DNA from: Firmicutes bacterium UBA5420
GTDB lineage: Bacteria > Bacillota > Limnochordia > Darwinibacteriales > Darwinibacteriaceae
Assembly (NCBI GenBank): GCA_002409455.1
Contig: DHNI01000066.1
Location: forward strand, 7,273 to 18,041
Direction of reading: 5' to 3'
Length of the DNA stretch: 10,769 nt
Shown: positions 1 through 6,685 of the stretch, piece by piece
Layout of the letters: each line of letters opens with the position of its first letter
Numbering within the stretch: the stretch's first letter is position 1
The notes under the pieces: model-generated
Database searches by the model: none
What the model saw: only the letters and a program-made list of their open reading frames with translations
Told to the model about the DNA's origin: nothing
Made by a program: the position numbers and the translations under genes

Positions 1-658
1 TTGTTGTCACCGAAAACGTCAACCCGCTAATGAGCTCCTCTCCATCGCGCAGAATCTCAATGGCCCCGTTTCGAAGAAGGCGCGACATAACTGGCTCCAC
101 TACCATGGTGGCATCAACCTGACCACTTTGCAAAGCTACGATTCCGTCGGGAATCAATAAATTGACGAGCTCAATATCGCGCAAGGTCAGCCCCTGCTCC
201 GCGAGAATCTTACCTAAGAGTACATGCACTTCTGTTCCGATAGGCGCCGCGATCGTTTTGCCGCGAAGATCAAAAAGGGTAATAGACCCTGGTCGTACAG
301 CCAAAGCAAAGGCAGATGGTGCCTGACTGTATGAGCCGATAATCTTGATATCTCTTCCTCCTGCCTTGGAGACAATAGTGGACGTGGCTCCCATCACTGG
401 GGCAATATCAAGACTTCCTGCAGCCATGGCCTCCGTCATGGCATGCCCCGCCCCAAAGGAGTGATAGTGGACATCATAGCCTTCCTGGGCAAGGAATTTC
501 TGATTCTGTTCTACGAGGCAAGGCAGGTTGAAAGGTAACGCGTTGTAAGCCACATCAACTCTGGGTGCTTGAGCCTCCGACAAGGCAGCCAATCCCAAAC
601 CCACCATGACGATCCATAACAAAAGCCCTACTTGTTTCCATGAATTCTTCAGTCTCAT
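1..658 (-). CDS. ABC transporter substrate-binding protein, NMT1/SsuA-like (C-terminus missing)
   Basis: I translated this minus-strand frame by hand; it stays open for 219 codons and runs off the left edge, so the C-terminal part is missing. The start is the ATG at 658, with GAGGGGTGA just upstream and only 3 bases after the ATPase stop. The protein opens with basic residues and a hydrophobic signal segment (about residues 8-25), then SEAQAP, a probable type I cleavage area. No lipobox cysteine is visible. The mature part has the layout of SsuA/NrtA/TauA/NMT1-like periplasmic binding proteins: VAYNALPFN near the N-terminus, FLAQEGYDV, then GAGHAMTEAMAAGSLDIA, the loop that reports how such proteins count bound ligand, and later DLRGKTIAAPIGTEVH. 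It should capture a small organic ligand outside the membrane and deliver it to the permease encoded upstream. Candidate ligands in this superfamily are sulfonates, nitrate, and thiamine or riboflavin precursors; the sequence does not decide among them. Confidence 0.88.
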   Translation of the reverse strand, partial: MRLKNSWKQVGLLLWIVMVGLGLAALSEAQAPRVDVAYNALPFNLPCLVEQNQKFLAQEGYDVHYHSFGAGHAMTEAMAAGSLDIAPVMGATSTIVSKAGGRDIKIIGSYSQAPSAFALAVRPGSITLFDLRGKTIAAPIGTEVHVLLGKILAEQGLTLRDIELVNLLIPDGIVALQSGQVDATMVVEPVMSRLLRNGAIEILRDGEELISGLTFSVTT

Positions 659-661
659 CAC

Positions 662-1363
662 TCACCCCTCTATCCAAGCTAACACCTGTTCCTTCAGGGT
701 ATCCCTGTGTTCTGCACACGTAAGAGGCTTGTCACAGAGGATCCTTCCCGGCCGTTTACTTAAGACGATAAGCCGCGTGCCTAGAGCTAATGCCTCGTCG
801 ATATCATGGGTCACCAAGATACAGGTGACCCCTTCTTCCTGCCAAATTCTGCGCAGTTCACTTTGGAGCTTAACACGGAGCTTCTGATCCAAAGTGGCTA
901 AGGGTTCATCCAAGAGAAGCAGATCAGGTTCGGGAGCGAGGGCCCTTGCCAAAGCCACTCTACTAGCCATACCCCCTGAGAGCTCACGGGGTAGAACATG
1001 GCCAAAACCCTGCAAATCCATCTTTACCAAGAGCTCCTCGGTGCGATCTCCCGCCAGAGCGATGTTCTCTGTTATGGTCAGCCAAGGAAACAGACGGGGC
1101 TCTTGGAAGACTAGGCCCCGCTCTAAACCAGGCTCTCGCACGAGTTCGCCTTTGTACAAGCACTCCCCTGTGCTTGATGTAATCAACCCAGCGATGATGC
1201 GAAGTAACGTCGATTTCCCGCATCCGCTAGGACCAATAATACTAAGGAACTCACCCTTATGAACTGTGAAACTCACTTTGCCTAGGGCTTTTATCCCTTC
1301 TTCTCCATCGCCACGTTTAAAGCTCTTAGAAACTTGGCGAAGTTCTAGAAGCACACTTGGCAT
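662..1363 (-). CDS. ABC transporter ATP-binding protein, SsuB/TauB-like
   Basis: ATPase subunit of the importer, 233 residues, a normal length for the SsuB/TauB/ThiZ group. All nucleotide-binding motifs are intact: Walker A GPSGCGKST (about 44-52), Q-loop FQEPRLFPW, signature LSGGM, Walker B LLLLDEP, D-loop, and the switch histidine in VTHD. The FPWLT sequence after the Q-loop glutamine is typical of the nitrate/sulfonate/taurine branch. I chose the ATG at 1363 because AAGGAG lies 8 bases upstream; a GTG three codons earlier abuts that same Shine-Dalgarno sequence and is unlikely. The start overlaps the end of the permease gene by 38 bases, and the stop is 3 bases before the binding-protein start, so the three genes are probably translationally coupled. 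It should work as a cytoplasmic dimer on the permease. The family is certain, the substrate unknown. Confidence 0.95.
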   Translation of the reverse strand: MPSVLLELRQVSKSFKRGDGEEGIKALGKVSFTVHKGEFLSIIGPSGCGKSTLLRIIAGLITSSTGECLYKGELVREPGLERGLVFQEPRLFPWLTITENIALAGDRTEELLVKMDLQGFGHVLPRELSGGMASRVALARALAPEPDLLLLDEPLATLDQKLRVKLQSELRRIWQEEGVTCILVTHDIDEALALGTRLIVLSKRPGRILCDKPLTCAEHRDTLKEQVLAWIEG

Positions 1364-2147
1364 CCTTCTCACTCCTTCTGCCGCGCTTAGCTAAGCGCCA
1401 CATGGGAATCAAATGGTTTTGCAGCGTGATGAAGGCGACATCAATGAGAATGCCCGTACATCCAATCATAAGTATTCCGACAAACATCTCATCCACCCTT
1501 GCAAGGGATCGGGACGTCATCACCAAGTAACCCAGGCCGCTGGTTGATGCTAACATTTCAGCTGCCACAATGGCCCTCCAGCTCATACCCATTCCTAGCC
1601 TAAGGCCTGTAAAAACCGATCCCCAACTGCCAGGAATGACTAGTGTCCTCAGAGTCTTCCACGGAGAAAGGCAAAAGACCCGGCTTACCTCCCAATAATC
1701 CCAAGCAATTTGTTGCACACCTAGGGCTCCATTAACGACAATGGGAAAGAGGGCGGCATAGAAGATGACGGCTAGTTTTGGTGCCTCTCCTATACCAAAC
1801 CAGAGCAAAAAGAGGGGAATTAGCGCCGTAGGCGGAATCTGCCGCAAAAAGTGCAGGGTAGGACCAAACCACACCTGGCTTTGGGGCACGCAACCCATGA
1901 GAATGCCTATGGGTACGCCAACGAGTGCAGCCAATGCAAAGCCAGCAAAAACACGAAAGAGGCTGATGCTTAAATGGGACCATAACGAGCCTTCGCGGCA
2001 CAGGTAAGCAAAGGATTCTAAGACCTCACCAGGAGTTGGGAAAATCTGATTATTCAATCTGCCCATGACCCCCAGTAGTAACCATATACCTACAAGCCCC
2101 ATAGGAAACACTAAGCCTCTGATGCTACTGCCGCCTGTCTTTGCCAT
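1326..2147 (-). CDS. ABC transporter permease, SsuC/TauC-like
   Basis: Integral membrane subunit of the importer, 273 residues, of the BPD_transp_1 family. The N-terminal hydrophobic segment (about 12-28) is followed by a conserved linker containing IFPTPGEV, the usual entrance to this domain in SsuC/TauC/NrtB proteins. Further segments follow at roughly 67-86, 108-137 and 218-240. The EAA coupling loop that contacts the ATPase is recognisable as EVSRVFCLSPWKTLRTLVIPG-like sequence near 153-173, followed by GLRLGMGMSWRAIVAAEML, typical of this subfamily. The ATG at 2147 has GAGGGG 6 bases upstream. Strikingly, this start and its ribosome binding site lie inside the 3' end of hydA (37-base overlap), so its expression is tied to the hydrogenase. 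The last 12 codons are shared with the ATPase gene. The basic C-terminal tail is not a conserved part of the family. Confidence 0.94.
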   Translation of the reverse strand: MAKTGGSSIRGLVFPMGLVGIWLLLGVMGRLNNQIFPTPGEVLESFAYLCREGSLWSHLSISLFRVFAGFALAALVGVPIGILMGCVPQSQVWFGPTLHFLRQIPPTALIPLFLLWFGIGEAPKLAVIFYAALFPIVVNGALGVQQIAWDYWEVSRVFCLSPWKTLRTLVIPGSWGSVFTGLRLGMGMSWRAIVAAEMLASTSGLGYLVMTSRSLARVDEMFVGILMIGCTGILIDVAFITLQNHLIPMWRLAKRGRRSEKDAKCASRTSPSF

Positions 2148-3862
2148 AAAGTACCCCTCTCTCGATAGGTGGTATGCAACGTTTCATGAGCTGTCTCACT
2201 ACCCGGTTCAGTTAGCCACTTTTCGTAGATCGTAAGTACATCTGGGTTCTGCTGTGATTTATGAAGGGGAGTTACGGCATCATCGCGGTACAAACCTGCC
2301 CCGCGATCCATCCTTACTTTGCGATTGACATTCGTGATGGGTTGGCCAGCGCCACCGATACAACCTCCAGGGCAGGCCATTACTTCGATGAGATCGAAGT
2401 GGACTTTACCTGCCTTAAGATCATCCAAGATCGCCTTCGCATTGGCGAGACCATGAACAACCCCTAGGGTCAGACTTTGACCTTCAAGGTCTAGATGCAA
2501 TTGACGCATCCCAGTGTAGCCCCTTACTTCCGTAAAAGAAACATTCTCTAATTCAGCATTGGCGAGCCGCTCACAACCTAGGCGTAACACGGCCTCTGAC
2601 ACCCCACCTGTCACTCCGAAAATCACCCCTGCGCCGGTCGCAAAACCAAAGGGGTGATCCAGCGGTATCTCCGGTAGAGAAACATAATCCATACCTGCTT
2701 CTTTGATCATGCAGGCTAGTTCTTGGGTGGTTAAAACCAAGTCCACATCAGATACACCCGCTGTGGTAAATTCTTCCCTGGAAGCCTCGAACTTCTTGGC
2801 TGTGCAAGGCATGACACTGATCACATAAAGATCCTCTGGCTTCTTGCCAAGCTCCTTAGCATAGAACTTCTTGATCAGCGACCCCATCATCTGCTGCGGC
2901 GAACGGCACGTAGACAAATGGGGTAGAAACTCGGGATAGAATTGCTCCGCGAATTTCACCCAAGCAGGGCAACAAGAAGTAAACTGCGGCAGTTTCTCCC
3001 CAGATTGCACCCTTGCTAGAAACTCCTCCGTTTCTTCTAAAACGGTGAGATCCGCGGTAAAAGCTGTATCAAAAACCTTATCTGCCCCTAAGCTACGCAA
3101 AGCAGAAACAAGCTGGCCCATGGTGCTTTCACCTGGTGTGATCCCAAACTCTTCACCCAGGGACACCCGCACGGCGGGAGCGATTTGAACCACCACTGTC
3201 TTTTTTTCATCGTTTAAAGCCTTCCAGGCTTCTTGTATCTGAGGTCTGATCACCAATGCCCCTGTAGGACAAATGGCCGCACACTGCCCGCAGTGCACGC
3301 AATCGGTGTTAGACAAATCTTGATGAAAAGCAGTGGTTACTTGCATTTTGGCCCCGCGATGGGCAAACCCATAGACACCGATTCCTTGGACTTCTTCACA
3401 CATCCTCACACATTCGCCACATAGAATGCACTTGTTAGGATCGCGGACCAAAATAGAACTGCTATCAATAGGCAAATGATCGGTGCACTCTTGTTTGAAA
3501 CGTAAATCGGACACCCCAAAGCGATTCGCTAGTTCCTGCAAAGAGCAATGACCGCTCCTAGAACAACTAGTACATTCTCGGTCATGTCGGCTCAATAGAA
3601 GCTCTAAGGCCATCCTTCTTAAACGTCTGAGTATTGCCGTATTGGTTTTCACCACCATACCTGATTCAGGAGGTGTATGGCAGGCGGCCACAACCCCTCG
3701 GCCCGTTACTTCCACCATGCAAAGACGACAGGCCCCGTGAAGTGATAACTCGGGATGATAACAAAGGGTCGGCAAATCGATCCCAGCATTTCGCACTACC
3801 TCTAGCAGACTTTTTTCGCCATTTAAAGCTACACTCTCACCATTCACCAACAACCAACCCAT
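2111..3862 (-). CDS. hydA: [FeFe] hydrogenase catalytic subunit HydA/HndD
   Basis: Catalytic subunit, 583 residues, close to HndD and CpI in length and design; it reversibly reduces protons to H2 in the cytoplasm. Domains in order: plant-type [2Fe-2S] (C34, C45, C48, C61); His-Cys3 [4Fe-4S] (H93, C97, C100, C106); two [4Fe-4S] clusters (C145/148/151/155 and C188/191/194/198); the H-cluster domain; and a small-subunit-like region from about 515. The H-cluster motifs are complete: TSCCPAW (295-301), MPCTAKKFE (351-359) and EVMACPGGC (493-501). Numbering runs two below clostridial CpI, so C297 is the proton-relay cysteine, C298, C353, C497 and C501 bind the cubane, and relay residues E277, E280 and S317 are present. 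After C501 the sequence is IGGAGQP, with Ala where CpI has Gly. The start at 3862 sits in TAATG, one base overlapping the hydB stop, behind GAGGAGGTG. The maturases HydE, HydF and HydG are not in the window. Confidence 0.97.
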   Translation of the reverse strand: MGWLLVNGESVALNGEKSLLEVVRNAGIDLPTLCYHPELSLHGACRLCMVEVTGRGVVAACHTPPESGMVVKTNTAILRRLRRMALELLLSRHDRECTSCSRSGHCSLQELANRFGVSDLRFKQECTDHLPIDSSSILVRDPNKCILCGECVRMCEEVQGIGVYGFAHRGAKMQVTTAFHQDLSNTDCVHCGQCAAICPTGALVIRPQIQEAWKALNDEKKTVVVQIAPAVRVSLGEEFGITPGESTMGQLVSALRSLGADKVFDTAFTADLTVLEETEEFLARVQSGEKLPQFTSCCPAWVKFAEQFYPEFLPHLSTCRSPQQMMGSLIKKFYAKELGKKPEDLYVISVMPCTAKKFEASREEFTTAGVSDVDLVLTTQELACMIKEAGMDYVSLPEIPLDHPFGFATGAGVIFGVTGGVSEAVLRLGCERLANAELENVSFTEVRGYTGMRQLHLDLEGQSLTLGVVHGLANAKAILDDLKAGKVHFDLIEVMACPGGCIGGAGQPITNVNRKVRMDRGAGLYRDDAVTPLHKSQQNPDVLTIYEKWLTEPGSETAHETLHTTYRERGTLWQRQAAVASEA

Positions 3863-5751
3863 TAGTACACCTCCTCGATAGCACCAAACCTACAGACAGT
3901 AAGGCATGCATCGCACTTAATACATTTTTCTTGGTTAATTTTGTAGGGTTCCTTACGGGAACCAGAAATGGCATTGACGGGGCACACTTTAACACAAAGC
4001 CAGCAGCTTCTGCATTTTTCCTCGCTGATTACCAAACGGCGGAGATTGTGACATACACCAGCTGGGCAGCGTTTGTCTACCACATGTGCCAAGTACTCAT
4101 CTCTAAAATTCGCCAGGGTAGATAAGACGGGGTTAGGAGCTGATTTACCCAAACCACAGAGCGAACCAAGCTGGACTGCCTCACCTATTTCGATGAGAAG
4201 GTCTAGGTCTTCCACTTCACCGTGACCGTCTACAATGCGCTGCAAAATTTGAAGCATCTGTAGGGTGCCTTCTCGGCAGAATGTACACTTCCCGCAGGAT
4301 TCATGTTGAATGAAATTCATAAAGAAACGAGCAACTTCAACAACACAAGTATTTTCGTCCATGACGACCATCCCACCAGATCCCATCATAGCTCCAACCT
4401 CTTTCAGGGAATCAAAATCTACGATGATCTCCAGATGCGACTCCGTCAAACACCCGCCAGAGGGGCCTCCAATTTGCACGCCCTTTAACTGACGGCCATC
4501 ACGAATTCCTCCGCCAATGGTAAAGACAATATCCTTTAAGGTCTTACCCATGGGAACCTCGATAAGTCCTGTGTTTTCCACTTCGCCTGTCAGGGCAAAG
4601 GTCTTCGTTCCTGGGCTGTCTTCCGTACCGATGGATCGAAACCAATCGACACCTTTGACTAGAATCTGTGCCACATTGGCCAGGGTCTCCACATTGTTGA
4701 TTACAGTCGGTTTGCCCCAGAGCCCAGAAACTGCCGGGAAGGGCGGTTTGGGCCTTGACATGCCTCGATCACCCTCAATCGAGGCGATGAGAGCACTCTC
4801 TTCCCCGCACACAAAAGCGCCAGCCCCCTCCTTCACATGAATCACAAAGGAAAAGTCCGATCCCAAGATGTTCTTGCCTGCAAGCCCATGTTTAGTGGCA
4901 TCGTCTATGGTTTGCCGTAATCTCTGCACCGCCAAAGGATACTCCGCTCTGACGTAGATATAGCCTTCGCTGGCCCCAATGGCGTAGCCAGCAATTAACA
5001 TGCCCTCGATGACGCTATGGGGATCGCCTTCCATAATGCTACGATCCATAAAGGCGCCAGGATCCCCTTCGTCGCCGTTGCAGATCATATACTTATGATC
5101 CGTCTTTTGGGCAGCTGCAATAGCCCATTTGCGCCCGGCGGGAAAACCGCCACCGCCTCGGCCGCGCAAATTGGCTTGGAGGATTTTCCCCAGTACTTCT
5201 TCCGGCGCAAGCTCTAGGGCAGTAGCCAAGCCCTGATAACCACCCCTTTGCATGTAAGAGCGAATATCTTCGGGGTCAACGATCCCGCAGTTGGCCAGAG
5301 CAACTCGGGTCTGATGCTTATAAAAAGGGATCTCCTGTTCTGTGGGCATAATGGCATGGGTTCTGGGATCGTGATAGCACAAATGAGTTACTACGGTGTG
5401 CGCCTCCATTGCATCTACGATTTCCCGCACATCATCTCCATCGGCCTTCACCTTGGTGTACAATATTCCTTCAGGTTCTACACGCACGAGTGGGCCCAAT
5501 TGACAGAAACCCTGACATCCACTGTTAACTGTGATTACACCGTCCCTTTGCCCTTCTGCTTCCAGAAGGCAATCCACTGTTGTATGTAAGTTGCGTTCCT
5601 TCAATTCCTGGACTAACGCTTCATAGACCTGGAGCGACCCGCTGGCTACACATCCCGGTCCAGCACACACCACAAACCGAGCCTTGGCTCTTTGTAGTGC
5701 TTGACCGTAACGTTCTTGCACCGTAATCATGTCTTGGCGTGTCTTAATCAT
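3862..5751 (-). CDS. hydB: NAD(P)H-binding flavoprotein subunit HydB/HndC of [FeFe] hydrogenase
   Basis: NuoF-like electron input/output subunit, 629 residues, about the size of Thermotoga HydB and longer than bare NuoF. Domains in order: N-terminal thioredoxin-like [2Fe-2S] (C29, C34, C79, C83); the flavin and pyridine-nucleotide region with GRGGGGFPAGRKW (197-209) and NGDEGDPGAFMDRS (225-238); the NuoF [4Fe-4S] site ESCGKCTFCREG (C486, C489, C492) completed by C532; a CPAGVC motif (562-567); and a C-terminal two-[4Fe-4S] ferredoxin domain (C580/583/586/590 and C610/613/616/620). By family knowledge it binds FMN and exchanges electrons between NAD(P)H, ferredoxin and HydA. The extra N- and C-terminal cluster domains are those of the electron-bifurcating HydABC type; the N-terminal domain covers what is a separate HndB subunit in Desulfovibrio. 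The ATG at 5751 has AGGAGG 9 bases upstream and overlaps the hydC end by 8 bases. Confidence 0.96.
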   Translation of the reverse strand: MIKTRQDMITVQERYGQALQRAKARFVVCAGPGCVASGSLQVYEALVQELKERNLHTTVDCLLEAEGQRDGVITVNSGCQGFCQLGPLVRVEPEGILYTKVKADGDDVREIVDAMEAHTVVTHLCYHDPRTHAIMPTEQEIPFYKHQTRVALANCGIVDPEDIRSYMQRGGYQGLATALELAPEEVLGKILQANLRGRGGGGFPAGRKWAIAAAQKTDHKYMICNGDEGDPGAFMDRSIMEGDPHSVIEGMLIAGYAIGASEGYIYVRAEYPLAVQRLRQTIDDATKHGLAGKNILGSDFSFVIHVKEGAGAFVCGEESALIASIEGDRGMSRPKPPFPAVSGLWGKPTVINNVETLANVAQILVKGVDWFRSIGTEDSPGTKTFALTGEVENTGLIEVPMGKTLKDIVFTIGGGIRDGRQLKGVQIGGPSGGCLTESHLEIIVDFDSLKEVGAMMGSGGMVVMDENTCVVEVARFFMNFIQHESCGKCTFCREGTLQMLQILQRIVDGHGEVEDLDLLIEIGEAVQLGSLCGLGKSAPNPVLSTLANFRDEYLAHVVDKRCPAGVCHNLRRLVISEEKCRSCWLCVKVCPVNAISGSRKEPYKINQEKCIKCDACLTVCRFGAIEEVY

Positions 5752-6262
5752 GCTCGGTACCCTCCTGCCCTAAGGTATCAATGATGATGTTAATTGCATC
5801 GGCCGTCATATGGCCATACACTTGATCATTAATGGTGATGACCGGAGCCAACACACAGGCTCCTAAGCAGGCCACGGTTTCTACCGTATACATACGATTT
5901 TCGGTTGTGGATCTACCGTCTTCAAGGTTCACCCGCTTGCGTAGTGCCTCATAAACAGGAATGGATCCGCGCACATGACACGCAGTGCCGTCACAGATTT
6001 TGATCACATATTTCCCCTTTGGTTCTAGGGAAAACTGAGCATAAAAGGTGGCCACCCCATAAACAGTAGCTACAGAAAGGCCTAGGGCAGCAGCCACATG
6101 AATGATGGCCTCTTCAGGAAGATAACGGCATTTCTCTTGTACCGCCTGTAAGATAGGAATAAGTGCAGCTGTGCTCGTACCCGTTTTCGCCAGAACCTCG
6201 TTGAGAAAACCTAGATCAAAACTGGCTTCGGCCTCTTCTGTGCCCAAAACAGTGGTGTTCAT
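5744..6262 (-). CDS. hydC: NuoE-like [2Fe-2S] subunit HydC/HndA of [FeFe] hydrogenase
   Basis: Small thioredoxin-fold [2Fe-2S] subunit, 172 residues, of the NuoE/HndA/HydC family. An N-terminal helical region with YLPEEAI and a TVYGVATFYAQF segment leads into the cluster domain, where C90 and C95 (CDGTAC) and C132 and C136 (CLGAC) are the four ligands. In the complex it docks on HydB and carries electrons near the flavin. It is the first gene of the operon. I chose the ATG at 6262 because AAAGGTG lies 8 bases upstream; a TTG at 6280 in the same frame would place that Shine-Dalgarno sequence inside the gene. The gene is preceded by about 100 bases of AT-rich DNA carrying two Rex-like inverted repeats, whereas all later genes in the operon overlap or nearly touch. 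This is the expected place for the operon promoter. Confidence 0.95.
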   Translation of the reverse strand: MNTTVLGTEEAEASFDLGFLNEVLAKTGTSTAALIPILQAVQEKCRYLPEEAIIHVAAALGLSVATVYGVATFYAQFSLEPKGKYVIKICDGTACHVRGSIPVYEALRKRVNLEDGRSTTENRMYTVETVACLGACVLAPVITINDQVYGHMTADAINIIIDTLGQEGTEHD

Positions 6263-6285
6263 TGCAGTCACACCTTTCAAATTTA

Positions 6286-6303
6286 TTGTGAATATCTTAT
6301 CAA
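6286..6303. promoter_or_regulatory. Rex-like operator, hydC-proximal
   Basis: The plus strand reads TTGTGAA-TATC-TTATCAA, an 18-bp imperfect inverted repeat with a 4-base spacer. The left half is identical to the classical Rex half-site TTGTGAA; the right half matches TTCACAA at 5 of 7 positions. It lies about 24 bases upstream of the hydC ATG, just before its Shine-Dalgarno sequence, where a bound repressor could block initiation or early elongation. Rex responds to the NADH/NAD+ ratio, which fits an NAD(P)H-linked hydrogenase. Assignment is by motif only. Confidence 0.5.
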
Positions 6304-6318
6304 TACATAGCGTATCAC

Positions 6319-6348
6319 ATTTGAGCAGTTATGTGTTTAATTTGACAA
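6319..6348 (-). promoter_or_regulatory. Possible promoter of the hyd operon
   Basis: On the minus strand, TTGTCA (6348-6343; 5 of 6 to the -35 consensus) is followed after 18 bases by TCAAAT (6324-6319; 4 of 6 to the -10 consensus). The position between the two Rex-like repeats and upstream of hydC is right for the operon promoter, but the -10 element is weak and other placements in this AT-rich stretch are possible. Confidence 0.3.
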
Positions 6349-6359
6349 TAATTTAACAA
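6342..6359. promoter_or_regulatory. Rex-like operator, hydC-distal
   Basis: The plus strand reads TTGACAA-TAAT-TTAACAA, an 18-bp inverted repeat with a 4-base spacer. It resembles the clostridial Rex consensus TTGTTAA-N4-TTAACAA: one half is identical and the other matches at 5 of 7 positions. Its centre is 56 bp from the centre of the proximal site, a little over five helical turns. The minus-strand hexamer TTGTCA inside it could be the -35 element of the hyd promoter, so binding here would compete with RNA polymerase. Assignment is by motif only. Confidence 0.55.
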
Positions 6360-6360
6360 T

Positions 6361-6685
6361 GGAATGACCAGGTCTTCCAGGTTGTGTTCCTCTTTTCAAC
6401 CACCATGACCACCTTCTTGTAAGTGAGATTCATCTCCTCACTCGTCAGTACTACGATCTATCTTCGTAGAGATTTGCATTTTCAGCCATCTTTGCTCAAT
6501 ATAATTGGGGATTTTATTCAGAATAATAGCGGTTTCTGCGACGATATGCAAAAAAACTCGGGAATCCAAAGAAGGGACCGCACGAGAGACCTTATACCCA
6601 AAAACTTCCTCAGGTCTAAAGGAATCGTCCCCCTCAAAGGTGAATGTAATCCAAAATCCCTGTTCTGTGGAAAGGAGAGGTTGTT
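6361..6685. other. Gene-free stretch with several small inverted repeats
   Basis: This stretch lies between the divergent hydC promoter region and the TPR gene. Reading frames here have no ribosome binding site or recognisable family. On the plus strand I see three candidate hairpins: AGTGAG/CTCACT (6422-6427 with 6437-6442), CTACGA/TCGTAG (6451-6456 with 6464-6469), and a larger element in which GGGAC (6574-6578) can pair with GTCCC (6627-6631) and AGACC (6587-6591) with GGTCT (6613-6617). The last lies about 55 bases before the TPR start codon and may be part of its leader. No known riboswitch class fits convincingly. Confidence 0.4.

Noticed and set aside
894..1262. 122-codon plus-strand frame opposite the ABC ATPase
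   Set aside because: It is a mirror of the ATPase coding sequence (low-complexity Arg/Ser composition) with no start signals of its own.
2111..2147. Possible frameshift or gene fusion at the hydA/permease junction
   Set aside because: Both genes have complete family domains and good start or stop signals; the overlap is an ordinary coupling overlap in different frames.
3634..4125. 163-codon plus-strand reading frame across the hydA/hydB junction
   Set aside because: It is antisense to two well-supported hydrogenase genes, has no ribosome binding site and no recognisable domain; it arises from codon bias on the opposite strand.
6511..6570. GGGATT/GAATCC and A-rich stretch as a possible riboswitch or IS end
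   Set aside because: Pairing is short and no matching inverted repeat or target duplication exists elsewhere in the window.
6580..6632. Possible glycine riboswitch (GAGAGACC and TCAGG-x-x-x-AAAGGA sequences)
   Set aside because: The two end motifs are only about 20 bases apart and the central helix with the CCGAAGG-type loop is missing; the AGGACAG segment is also altered. The TPR gene downstream is not a glycine-related gene.
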